Made by a program: the position numbers and the translations under genes. The notes under the pieces are model-generated. The model worked only from the letters and a program-made list of their open reading frames with translations, was not told the origin of the DNA and searched no databases. A stretch of 56,025 nt of DNA from Hyphomicrobiales bacterium (lineage in GTDB: Bacteria > Pseudomonadota > Alphaproteobacteria > Rhizobiales > Aestuariivirgaceae). Where the stretch lies: positions 1 to 56,025 of the forward strand of contig JAEUMJ010000062.1 in assembly GCA_016792865.1 (NCBI GenBank), read 5' to 3'. Shown in pieces: positions 45,098 through 52,677 of the stretch. The stretch's first letter is position 1. Each line of letters begins with the position of its first letter.

Positions 45098-45111
45098 GGG
45101 AGCGCACGCGC

Positions 45112-46113
45112 ATGGACATGGGCGCCTTCAACGCGACGCTGGTCTTCCTGATCTTCGTGGCGCTCTTCTTCGACTTCATCAACGGCATGCACGACAGTGC
45201 CAATGCCATCGCCACCGTCGTTTCGACCCGCGTGCTCAAGCCCTTCCATGCGGTGCTGTGGGCGGGCTTCTTCAACTTCGCCGCCTTCTTCGTCTTCGAG
45301 GCCCATGTGGCGGCAACCATCGGCAAGGGCATCGTCCAGCCAGACCTGATCGACAACGCCGTCGTCTGTGGTGCACTTGCCGGCGCCATCGCCTGGAACC
45401 TCATCACCTGGTGGGGCGGCATACCCTCATCATCGTCGCATGCCCTGGTGGGCGGCATCGTGGGGGCGGGCGTGGCGAAAGCGGGCTTCGACAGCATCGA
45501 GTGGAGCGGCCTTTCCAAGACCATCTACGCCATCGTGCTTTCGCCCTTCACCGGATTCGTGCTCGCCATCCTGCTCATGATCCTGATGAGCTGGCTTTTC
45601 GTGCGCGCCCATCCCTCTTGGGCCGACGGCGTGATGCGCAAGTTGCAGCTTGTGGCCTCGGCGCTTTATTCCCTCGGCCATGGCAGCAACGACGCACAGA
45701 AGACAGCGGGCATCATTGCCGTGCTGCTCTACTCGAATGGTGTGTACAAGGAATTCACCGTTCCTGATTGGGCCATCTTCTCGTGCTATGTCGTCATGGG
45801 GCTGGGGACGATGATGGGAGGATGGCGCATCGTGCACACGATGGGATCGAGAATCACCAAGCTGACGCCGATGCAGGGCGCCTGCGCGAACACGGCAGGT
45901 GCCGTGACCCTGTTTGCCGCGACCAATCTCGGCATTCCCGTCTCGACCACGCACACCATCACGGGCGCGATTGTCGGTGCGGGAACGGCGCGCCGTGCCA
46001 ACTCGGTGCGCTGGGGCATTGCCTCCAGCATCGTCTGGGCCTGGGTCGTCACCATTCCTTCGGCGGCCATCCTCTCCGCCCTCTCGTATTACGTGGCGGC
46101 GCTCTTCCTGTGA
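45112..46113 (+). CDS. pit: Low-affinity inorganic phosphate transporter, PiT family
   Basis: The 333-residue membrane protein has the two inverted PiT signatures: FDFINGMHDSANAIATVVSTRVL near the N terminus and LYSLGHGSNDAQKTAGIIA in the second half. Also visible are GGIPSSSSHALVGGIVG and its repeat GIPVSTTHTITGAIVG. About ten membrane helices are expected. It carries metal-phosphate with protons. It is co-transcribed with the DUF47 gene and ends in GTGA, where the NUDIX gene begins. Confidence 0.92.
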   Translation: MDMGAFNATLVFLIFVALFFDFINGMHDSANAIATVVSTRVLKPFHAVLWAGFFNFAAFFVFEAHVAATIGKGIVQPDLIDNAVVCGALAGAIAWNLITWWGGIPSSSSHALVGGIVGAGVAKAGFDSIEWSGLSKTIYAIVLSPFTGFVLAILLMILMSWLFVRAHPSWADGVMRKLQLVASALYSLGHGSNDAQKTAGIIAVLLYSNGVYKEFTVPDWAIFSCYVVMGLGTMMGGWRIVHTMGSRITKLTPMQGACANTAGAVTLFAATNLGIPVSTTHTITGAIVGAGTARRANSVRWGIASSIVWAWVVTIPSAAILSALSYYVAALFL

Positions 46114-46523
46114 GGGAACTGGCGCCATTGCAGCAAGTGGCGGCGCTGTGCTGGCGCAAGCGCAAGGGCGTGGTCGAGGTGTTGCTTGTCACCTCGCGGG
46201 AAACGCGCCGCTGGGTGATCCCCAAGGGCTGGCCCATGGAAGGGTTGGCCGATTACAACGCCGCCCGCCGGGAAGCATTCGAGGAGGCGGGTGTCGAAGG
46301 TCACATGCGGCGCGAACCCGTGGGGCAGTTCTTCTATGAAAAGCGCGGCAAGAAGGAAGTCCTGCCGGTCACCGTCACGGTCTATGCCCTCGAAGTCGTG
46401 AAGAAGCTCAAGTCGTGGCCGGAAGTGAAGGAGCGGGAACGGAGCTGGTTCTCGCCCCACGACGCCATGCTGCGTGTGGCCGAACCCGGCCTCAAGGAAA
46501 TCCTCCGCCGCTTCCGGGGCTAG
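46110..46523 (+). CDS. NUDIX hydrolase
   Basis: The 137-residue protein has a Nudix box, G-x14-REAFEEAGV, preceded by RRWVIPKGWPME, as in diphosphoinositol/diadenosine polyphosphate hydrolases. The first Glu of the canonical GX5E part is replaced by Leu, while the metal-binding REUXEEXGU part is intact. The start is GTG 46110 overlapping the pit stop, which gives VRELAPLQQVAALCWRK. Coupling to phosphate uptake suggests a role with polyphosphorylated nucleotides or inositol phosphates, but this is inference. Its end overlaps the opposing amine oxidase gene by four bases. Confidence 0.85.
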   Translation: MRELAPLQQVAALCWRKRKGVVEVLLVTSRETRRWVIPKGWPMEGLADYNAARREAFEEAGVEGHMRREPVGQFFYEKRGKKEVLPVTVTVYALEVVKKLKSWPEVKERERSWFSPHDAMLRVAEPGLKEILRRFRG

Positions 46524-48346
46524 CCGGCAGCGGCCCGGCCGGCGCTTTGCCTCACCGCCTGCCCGAACAGCACCATCATCGACTCCGGGAAGACCATCAG
46601 GAACTTGCGGAATTTCCCGTAGTCCAGTTCCAGCACCTCAACGTCGGTGCGGGCCTGCAGCGTGGCGGAACGGCGGGGCAGGAAGAGGCCGTATTCCCCG
46701 GCCACATCACCGCGCGTCTTTTGCGCCACCGGCTCCGGGAGGTTCGGCAGGATCACGTCCAGCACGCCCGACATGACGGCAAAGACGCAGCCCGCTTCAT
46801 CGCCCGCCCGGCAAAGAACCTCGCCGGATCTCAGGCTCCGGCGTGAATGGAGAGCGGCCAGCACCCGCAGGTCCTGGGCGGGAATGGCCTCGAACACCGG
46901 GCTTCGCTGCATCATCGCCAGGCGTGCGTCGATCTCGGCGGGATCGAGCGACTTGTGGGCGGCATTGAACAGGCGTTCCGCCCGTTTCAACTGCTCGCGC
47001 CACCGGCGCGTCTCGGTGAAACGCCGGTTGGGCAAGACCGAGGTGTCGCCGGTGAGGCGGGCAGCCTCGCGCAGGCCGGAGTGATAGCCCGACTGCATGG
47101 TGGCCCAGTGGATGCGCAGCGTATGCTCGCCCGCGAAGAACAGGCTGTTGCCGACAGGCTCCGCCATCACGTCGAGTTCCTCCGAGGTCACGCCCGGCGG
47201 AAGGTACATGTAGGCTCCGGCAGAGAAGGGATCGCCCTCCCACGACGTGATCTGTACACGGACGGGTTCTTCCGTGCCCGCGCCGAAGACATTGCGCAGG
47301 GCTTCCATGGCAACGACGCGGGCCGCGGCACTGCCTTGGCTCTCGACGGCGCGCCCGGCTGCACCGCCATAAAGCATCACCAGAATGGGCCGCCGGTGAC
47401 TCTTCCACATGTTGATGATCGCCGTCGGGCCGAAAGGGCTGGTTTGGGGAATGCTGGCGAAGACATACTGGTTCTGCGGCCAGAAGGGCCGTTCAAAGTG
47501 CAGGATGAGTTTCGTCAGCGAACCGACGCCGAGCTTCCTGATGGCATCCTGCTTCCGGGCCGGAAGGGGAGGCTCGAATGTGATCGTCCCCGACTTCAGG
47601 ACGCCCAGCGGCACCGTCACGATGGCCGCATCGGCAGTGAAGGTTTCATCGCCCGCCGTTACGGTCACGCCGTCGGGTCCGTGGGCAATGCGTGAGACAG
47701 GCAGGGAGTAGCGAAGGTCCAGACCCTCCACGAGTTTGGCAATCAGGCTGCCGCTGCCGCCTGCAATCAGGCTGTCACCGGGACCGTAGACCTCATATCC
47801 CTCATCCCAATGCAGGAACGACATTTCCGCTGCGCCCGCACCGGCATCGTCCCGCGCCACCAGTTCCTGATGCCAGTCCACGTCGTGGGCAAGAGCCGGA
47901 TCGATGGGCATGCCCTTCGTCACATGGGCGGCGGCATCGGCCAGCGACATGTCGGCCCCGCCATCGAGAAGAAACGAGCGGCGCAGAGTGTCCATCGCAT
48001 CATGCACCTCATCCATGAGCGTGATGCTGGCTTCCTTGCGTTCCGGTGAAAGCCCGATGCCGTTCTGGTGCAGGGCAAGGTCTTCCCAGCCTCCGGTGTA
48101 ACTGCTGTCGCCCCCCACGAAGATCGTCGGCACACCAAGCTCGCGGCAGATCGATGTCATGGGATTGCCGTCGGTGCCGTGAATCCAGTGTGCACCGAGA
48201 TCGATGCCGTCCTCCGTCCAGACGCGACCTCCGGCCCGCTCGCGGGCTTCAAGCACGATGACCTTTATTCCCGCTGCACCAAGCGCACGCGCGGCGGCCA
48301 GTCCCGCCAGGCCGGCCCCAATCACAAGCACGCTCCTGCTGCGCAT
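46520..48346 (-). CDS. Flavin amine oxidase fused to a cyclic-nucleotide-binding domain
   Basis: The 608-residue protein starts with VLVIGAGLAGLAAARALGAA and EARERAGGRVWT, the FAD site of monoamine/polyamine oxidases, keeps the conserved Lys (SLTKLILHF) and ends that domain with FFAGEHT and GYHSGLREAARL. After a linker (about 440-485), residues about 490-600 form a CRP-like beta-roll with the phosphate cassette GEYGLFLPRRSAT, including the Arg-Ser-Ala that binds the cyclic phosphate. The combination implies an amine oxidase whose activity may respond to cAMP or cGMP. ATG 48346 is preferred over 48394, because it places the FAD motif at the N terminus. Substrate unknown; polyamines fit the window. 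Confidence 0.87.
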   Translation of the reverse strand: MRSRSVLVIGAGLAGLAAARALGAAGIKVIVLEARERAGGRVWTEDGIDLGAHWIHGTDGNPMTSICRELGVPTIFVGGDSSYTGGWEDLALHQNGIGLSPERKEASITLMDEVHDAMDTLRRSFLLDGGADMSLADAAAHVTKGMPIDPALAHDVDWHQELVARDDAGAGAAEMSFLHWDEGYEVYGPGDSLIAGGSGSLIAKLVEGLDLRYSLPVSRIAHGPDGVTVTAGDETFTADAAIVTVPLGVLKSGTITFEPPLPARKQDAIRKLGVGSLTKLILHFERPFWPQNQYVFASIPQTSPFGPTAIINMWKSHRRPILVMLYGGAAGRAVESQGSAAARVVAMEALRNVFGAGTEEPVRVQITSWEGDPFSAGAYMYLPPGVTSEELDVMAEPVGNSLFFAGEHTLRIHWATMQSGYHSGLREAARLTGDTSVLPNRRFTETRRWREQLKRAERLFNAAHKSLDPAEIDARLAMMQRSPVFEAIPAQDLRVLAALHSRRSLRSGEVLCRAGDEAGCVFAVMSGVLDVILPNLPEPVAQKTRGDVAGEYGLFLPRRSATLQARTDVEVLELDYGKFRKFLMVFPESMMVLFGQAVRQSAGRAAAG

Positions 48347-48479
48347 GATGTCGTGTTCCCCAGAGCCCCGTGCCGAAGACGCTAGCCCGTGCAACCTGGG
48401 ATGAAAAGCCTTGGCGTGCGTATCCTCCCGGCTGTGGCGCTTGACGGAGCATGCGATTGCCGGTCAAGAGCAGCGGGAG

Positions 48480-49229
48480 ATGGCTTCCCTTCTTCCTGAT
48501 GTATCGCTGCACCTCTTCCTGCTGCTTGCCCTGACCGCCTTCGTGGCGGGAATGGCCCGCGGCTTTTCGGGATTTGGTGCGGCCCTGATCTTCGTTCCGT
48601 TTGCATCGCGCCTGCTGGGGCCGCAGGCGGCAGCGCCGCTTCTGCTGCTCACCGACGGTTTCGTGGCCCTGCCGCTGATCTGGTCGGCCTGGGAGAAGGC
48701 GCGGAAAAGCGAAGTGGGCCTGATGGCCGTGGGAGGGCTGATCGGCATCCCGCTCGGCACATACGCGCTCTCGGCGGGCGATCCCTCGCTGTTGCGCTGG
48801 ATCATCAGCATCATCGTCGCCCTGATGCTGCTGCTGCTGGTGTCAGGCTGGCGCTATGCGGGAAAGCCGCACGGCGGCGTGACGGTGGGCGTGGGGGCGA
48901 TGTCGGGGGTGTTCGGCGGCCTTGCGCAACTCTCCGGGCCGCCGGTCGTCGCCTATTGGCTGGGCGGCAATCACGATCACCGCGAAATGCGGGCCTCGAC
49001 CATTCTCTACTTTGCCTTTTCGACGCTGATTGCCTTCTTCAGCTATCTCATCGGCAAGCTGCTGACGCTGACGATCTTCAAGCTCGCCGTACTTCTGGCG
49101 CCCTTCTTTGCCGGGGGGCTTTTCCTGGGAAGCAGGATTTTCCACCTCGCCTCGCCCGAGACGTTCCGCAAGATCTGCCTCGGGCTGATTGCGCTGTCGC
49201 TTGGCCTGAGCCTGCCGGTCTGGGGCTAG
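48480..49229 (+). CDS. TauE/SafE family transporter
   Basis: The 249-residue membrane protein has about eight helices and the family's two glycine-rich half-repeats: FVAGMARGFSGFGAALIFVP and GAMSGVFGGLAQLSGPPVVAYWLGG. Members export sulfite, sulfoacetate or other organic anions. ATG 48480 follows AGCGGGAG; the earlier in-frame ATG at 48411 adds a polar stretch unlike the family. It is divergent from the amine oxidase gene over 133 bases. The substrate cannot be predicted. Confidence 0.85.
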   Translation: MASLLPDVSLHLFLLLALTAFVAGMARGFSGFGAALIFVPFASRLLGPQAAAPLLLLTDGFVALPLIWSAWEKARKSEVGLMAVGGLIGIPLGTYALSAGDPSLLRWIISIIVALMLLLLVSGWRYAGKPHGGVTVGVGAMSGVFGGLAQLSGPPVVAYWLGGNHDHREMRASTILYFAFSTLIAFFSYLIGKLLTLTIFKLAVLLAPFFAGGLFLGSRIFHLASPETFRKICLGLIALSLGLSLPVWG

Positions 49230-49241
49230 GCCCAATGGCAA

Positions 49242-49263
49242 ACAGGGCGTCGAGGCGCCCTGT
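49242..49263. terminator. Hairpin between convergent genes
   Basis: ACAGGGCG pairs perfectly with CGCCCTGT around a 6-base loop in the 63-base gap between the TauE-like gene and the small minus-strand gene. Only a short T-run (TTT) follows on the minus strand. Confidence 0.5.
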
Positions 49264-49292
49264 CATTCACCGCTTGCGATGGCGGGGCCGGA

Positions 49293-49478
49293 TCACTCCA
49301 GCCACTGCCACTGCTTGGGGTCGTTCAGGTCGTTCTCATCGACCAGATGGCGATCAAACACATCGCTGTCGCGGCACAGCAGCCACTGATGCACCTTCCC
49401 GGACCTGCCGTGGTTATGCACGCTGTAGGTGTGGCCCTGGTTGGGTTCGGCCATTTTGCGATATTTCTTGTGCAACAT
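49293..49478 (-). CDS. Small hydrophilic protein of unknown function
   Basis: A 61-residue protein rich in His, Trp, Asp and Asn, without membrane segments: it begins MLHKKYRKMAEPNQGHTY, has HNHGRSGKVHQWLLC in the middle and ends DLNDPKQWQWLE. GGAGAAAAAAAG directly precedes the ATG, and the upstream region carries two inverted repeats that could be its operators. I do not recognise a family. The good ribosome-binding site and regular composition make it a probable gene. Confidence 0.6.
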   Translation of the reverse strand: MLHKKYRKMAEPNQGHTYSVHNHGRSGKVHQWLLCRDSDVFDRHLVDENDLNDPKQWQWLE

Positions 49479-49540
49479 CTTTTTTTCTCCGTTCGGACCG
49501 GAGCAATTGTAAGCGCCTGTCCTTACACGAAAGTCTACAT

Positions 49541-49581
49541 ATCTCGCAGTTGCGAAATCTTCAATCTCGCAAGTGCGAGAT
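49541..49581. promoter_or_regulatory. Two tandem inverted repeats, likely operators
   Basis: ATCTCGCA-GT-TGCGAAAT (49541-49558) and ATCTCGCA-AG-TGCGAGAT (49564-49581) are near-identical 8-2-8 dyads, 23 bases apart from start to start. The second is perfect and the first has one mismatch. They lie in the 298-base gene-free gap (49479-49776), 63 bases from the small minus-strand gene and 195 bases before rimP, so they may serve either. The rest of the gap holds the rimP leader. Confidence 0.7.
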
Positions 49582-49731
49582 GACCGGGGGCAAATTGCCG
49601 CTCCCGGCGAAGGATGGTCAACGCAGCGTTAACGGCCAGAAATGCCCTTTCCACTTGCTCTTTGTGGCCAAAAAGACTATGGCAAGGGCCAAGAATTCAC
49701 TCATCAGACCCGGGAAACCGGAATTGGGAGT

Positions 49732-49758
49732 GGGTCCCGAAAGGGGCCCGCTTTTTTT
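49732..49758 (+). terminator. Intrinsic terminator in the rimP-nusA leader
   Basis: GGGTCCC (49732-49738) pairs with GGGCCC plus one G-U (49743-49749) around GAAA and is followed after GC by seven Ts. It ends 18 bases before the rimP start, so it can only act on the leader of the rimP operon, as an attenuator, or on a small transcript from upstream. Confidence 0.8.
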
Positions 49759-49776
49759 ATTGCCCAAAAGGACCAC

Positions 49777-50412
49777 ATGACCGAGCAACTGCCCAGCACC
49801 CGACTGGCCCGCGAAACGGGGCCTGCCGCACGGATCGCGGCACTGGCCGAACCCGTGCTGGAAGGCATGGGCTTCCGTCTGGTGCGCGTGAAGCTGTTCG
49901 GCGGCACGGTGCAGGTGATGGCCGAGCGCCCCGACGGCACGTTCACCATCGATGATTGCGAGCAGTTCAGCCGCGCCTTTTCTCCGGTGCTTGATGTCAA
50001 CGACATCATGAGCGGGCGCTATCACCTTGAGGTGTCGTCGCCCGGAATTGACCGCCCGCTGGTGCGTGCGCAGGATTTCGAAGACTGGGCCGGCCACGAG
50101 GTGAAGCTCGAAATGGCGGTGCCGCAGGCGGGGCGCAAGCGCTTCAAGGGCGAGCTGGAAGGCTTTGCCGACGGCGAGGTGCGGCTCTTCATCGAAAACC
50201 CGGAAGGCGCCAGCAAGGAACCGGTGCTGATCGGTGTTCCCTTCGCCGACATCGGCGAGGCGAAACTCACCCTCACTGACGAGCTGATCGAGGCCGCCAA
50301 GGCGCGGCTCAAGAACAACCCCAATGCCGTGTCGGATGCCTCGGACTTCGACGATGGCGATATCAACCCCCTCGATGACGAGGACGACGAAGAAGGAAAC
50401 GACAATGGCTAA
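49777..50412 (+). CDS. rimP: Ribosome maturation factor
   Basis: The 211-residue protein has the two RimP domains: an N-terminal alpha/beta domain with [37 protein letters not shown] and the signature [14 protein letters not shown], and a C-terminal SH3-like domain (about 95-165). The last 35 residues are acidic ([15 protein letters not shown]), beyond the usual length. It assists 30S maturation. AAAAGGACCAC precedes the ATG. Its stop lies eight bases inside nusA. Confidence 0.92.
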   Translation: MTEQLPSTRLARETGPAARIAALAEPVLEGMGFRLVRVKLFGGTVQVMAERPDGTFTIDDCEQFSRAFSPVLDVNDIMSGRYHLEVSSPGIDRPLVRAQDFEDWAGHEVKLEMAVPQAGRKRFKGELEGFADGEVRLFIENPEGASKEPVLIGVPFADIGEAKLTLTDELIEAAKARLKNNPNAVSDASDFDDGDINPLDDEDDEEGNDNG

Positions 50413-52006
50413 CACTGCTGTCAGCGCCAACCGGCTTGAGCTCCTGCAGATCGCAGACGCCGTGGCGCGCGAAAAGTCGATCGACAAGCGGATCGTGCTG
50501 GAGGCCATGGAAGAAGCCATGACCCGCGCCGCCAAGCAGCGTTACGGCCTGGAAAACGACATCCGCGCCGAAATTGACCCGCGCACCGGCGAGACCCGCC
50601 TCAATCGCCTGTTGCAGGTGGCCGAGGTGGTGGAGAACGATGCCACGCAGATACTCCTTGCCGATGCCGCAAAGCGCAATCCTGCCGCCCAGGTGGGAGA
50701 CTTCATTGCCGAGGCCCTTCCGCCCATCGAGTTCGGCCGCATCGCCGCCCAGTCGGCCAAGCAGGTGATCGTGCAGAAGGTGCGCGATGCCGAGCGTGAC
50801 CGCGTCTACGAAGAGTTCAAGGACCGTATCGGCGACATCATCAACGGCGTGGTGAAGCGCGCCGAATATGGCAACGTGATCGTGGACCTCGGCCGCGGCG
50901 AAGGCATTGTCCGCCGTGACGAAACCCTGCCGCGCGAGACGTTCCGTCCCGGTGACCGGATTCGTGCCTATATCTACGACGTGCGCCGCGAACAGCGGGG
51001 TCCGCAGATCTTCCTGTCACGCACGCATCCGCAGTTCATGGCGAAGCTCTTCGGCCAGGAAGTGCCGGAAATCTATGACGGTGTTGTCGAGGTCGTCTCC
51101 GTCGCCCGCGATCCGGGCTCCCGCGCCAAGATCGGCGTCCGCTCGAAGGACGGCTCCATCGATCCGGTCGGCGCATGCGTGGGCATGCGCGGCTCGCGTG
51201 TGCAGGCCGTGGTGAACGAACTGCAGGGCGAGAAGATCGACATCATCCAGTGGTCGCCGGATGTCGCCACCTTCGTGGTGAATGCGCTGGCGCCCGCCGA
51301 GGTCTCCAAGGTTGTGCTCGACGAGGAAGCCGAGCGCATCGAAGTGGTGGTGCCCGACGAGCAGCTTTCGCTGGCCATCGGCCGCCGCGGCCAGAACGTG
51401 CGCCTGGCCTCGCAGCTCACCGGCTGGGACATCGACATCATGACGGAAGCCGAGGAATCGGAACGCCGCCAGAAGGAATTCGCCGCCCGCACCAAGCTCT
51501 TTGTCGATGCGCTTGATGTGGACGAGACCCTCGCCCAGTTGCTCGCGTCGGAAGGTTTTGCCGAAGTCGAGGAACTGGCGCTGGTGGAGCCGCGCGAGAT
51601 CGCCTCCATCGAGGGCCTCGACGAGCAGACCGCCGAGGAACTCCAGAACCGCGCCAAGGTATTCCTGGAGCGGGAAGCGGCTGAGATGGAAGAGAAGCGC
51701 AAGGCCCTCGGTGTCGCCGATGATCTTGCGGGCTTTGAGGGCCTGAGCCCCCGCATGGTGGTGGCGCTGGGCGAGGCGGGCGTGAAGTCCCTGGAAGACT
51801 TCGCCGATCTCGCCACCGACGAACTGACGGGCTGGAACGAGCGCAAGAACGGCGAGACCGTGAAGCACAAGGGCTATCTCTCGGAATACGGCGTCGGCGC
51901 CGCCGAGGCCGAGGCCCTGATCCTTCAGGCCCGCGTCCAGCTCGGCTGGATCGAGGCACCGGCCGTCGAAACGGGTGAAGAGGCAGAAACGGAGCAGGAC
52001 GCCTGA
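50405..52006 (+). CDS. nusA: Transcription termination/antitermination factor
   Basis: The 533-residue protein has the NusA N-terminal RNA-polymerase-binding domain (1-125), S1 domain (about 135-200), two KH domains ([19 protein letters not shown] and [19 protein letters not shown]), and two helix-hairpin-helix-type acidic repeats near the C terminus. It binds RNA polymerase and controls pausing and termination, and in other bacteria also regulates its own operon. The start at 50405 overlaps the rimP end. The following gene starts 74 bases after its stop. Confidence 0.95.
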   Translation: MANTAVSANRLELLQIADAVAREKSIDKRIVLEAMEEAMTRAAKQRYGLENDIRAEIDPRTGETRLNRLLQVAEVVENDATQILLADAAKRNPAAQVGDFIAEALPPIEFGRIAAQSAKQVIVQKVRDAERDRVYEEFKDRIGDIINGVVKRAEYGNVIVDLGRGEGIVRRDETLPRETFRPGDRIRAYIYDVRREQRGPQIFLSRTHPQFMAKLFGQEVPEIYDGVVEVVSVARDPGSRAKIGVRSKDGSIDPVGACVGMRGSRVQAVVNELQGEKIDIIQWSPDVATFVVNALAPAEVSKVVLDEEAERIEVVVPDEQLSLAIGRRGQNVRLASQLTGWDIDIMTEAEESERRQKEFAARTKLFVDALDVDETLAQLLASEGFAEVEELALVEPREIASIEGLDEQTAEELQNRAKVFLEREAAEMEEKRKALGVADDLAGFEGLSPRMVVALGEAGVKSLEDFADLATDELTGWNERKNGETVKHKGYLSEYGVGAAEAEALILQARVQLGWIEAPAVETGEEAETEQDA

Positions 52007-52080
52007 GCACACACTCACACCCCGGCCCTGAAAACGGCCCTGAAGGCGGCTCCGAAAGCGGCCAGACAGGAGAGGACGAT

Positions 52081-52677
52081 TTGCCGGAGCGCATGTGCAT
52101 CGTGACCCGTGAGGTCATGGATGAGGCAGAGCTTGTGCGGTTCGTCCGCTCGCCGGACGGCGAGGTGGTGCCCGACCTGATGCGGAAGCTGCCGGGGAGG
52201 GGCGTCTGGGTCACGGCATCCCGCGAGAAGATTGCCGAGGCGGCAGCCAAGGGATTGTTTGCGCGGGGTTTTAAGGCGCAAACCCGTCCGGATCCCGATC
52301 TGGCGGGGCGCGTCGGGGTGTTGCTGCGCCAGCAGGTGGTGTCGCATCTTTCGCTTGCCCGCAAGGCCGGCGTGGCACTGGCTGGCTTCTTCAAGGTCGA
52401 GGAGGCGCTGCGGCGCGGACCGGTCAGGTTACTGTTTCACGCCGCCGGCGCCGGCAGCGATGGCAGCGCCAAGTTGAATCGCCTGCGTCAGGCGCGGACC
52501 GTGGTATGCGATTTCCTGACGCCGGTTGATTTGGATTTGGCATTTGGGCGCACAAATGTGGTACACGCTGCCGTGGCTGAGGGCGGGCTGGCGGAGCGCC
52601 TGTTGTTTCATGTGGCGCGCCTGGCGCGTTACGAGGGTATGAGTTTCAAGGTTTTTGGGTCAGAAGACGAGAGATGA
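52081..52677 (+). CDS. YlxR (DUF448) and L7Ae-like fusion RNA-binding protein
   Basis: The 198-residue protein has a YlxR domain ([30 protein letters not shown]) followed from about residue 85 by an L7Ae/YlxQ-like domain ([20 protein letters not shown]). In Bacillus these are two proteins encoded between nusA and infB; alphaproteobacteria often fuse them. No ATG fits: TTG 52081 is preceded by AGGAGAGGACGA, a strong site, and is taken as the start. The frame is open further upstream (Gly/Glu-rich), so a longer N terminus from a rare start cannot be excluded. Confidence 0.85.
   Translation: MPERMCIVTREVMDEAELVRFVRSPDGEVVPDLMRKLPGRGVWVTASREKIAEAAAKGLFARGFKAQTRPDPDLAGRVGVLLRQQVVSHLSLARKAGVALAGFFKVEEALRRGPVRLLFHAAGAGSDGSAKLNRLRQARTVVCDFLTPVDLDLAFGRTNVVHAAVAEGGLAERLLFHVARLARYEGMSFKVFGSEDER

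Noticed and set aside
49479-49776. tRNA gene in the rimP-nusA leader as in E. coli
   Set aside because: No cloverleaf, T-loop sequence or CCA-like acceptor end could be found in this gap.
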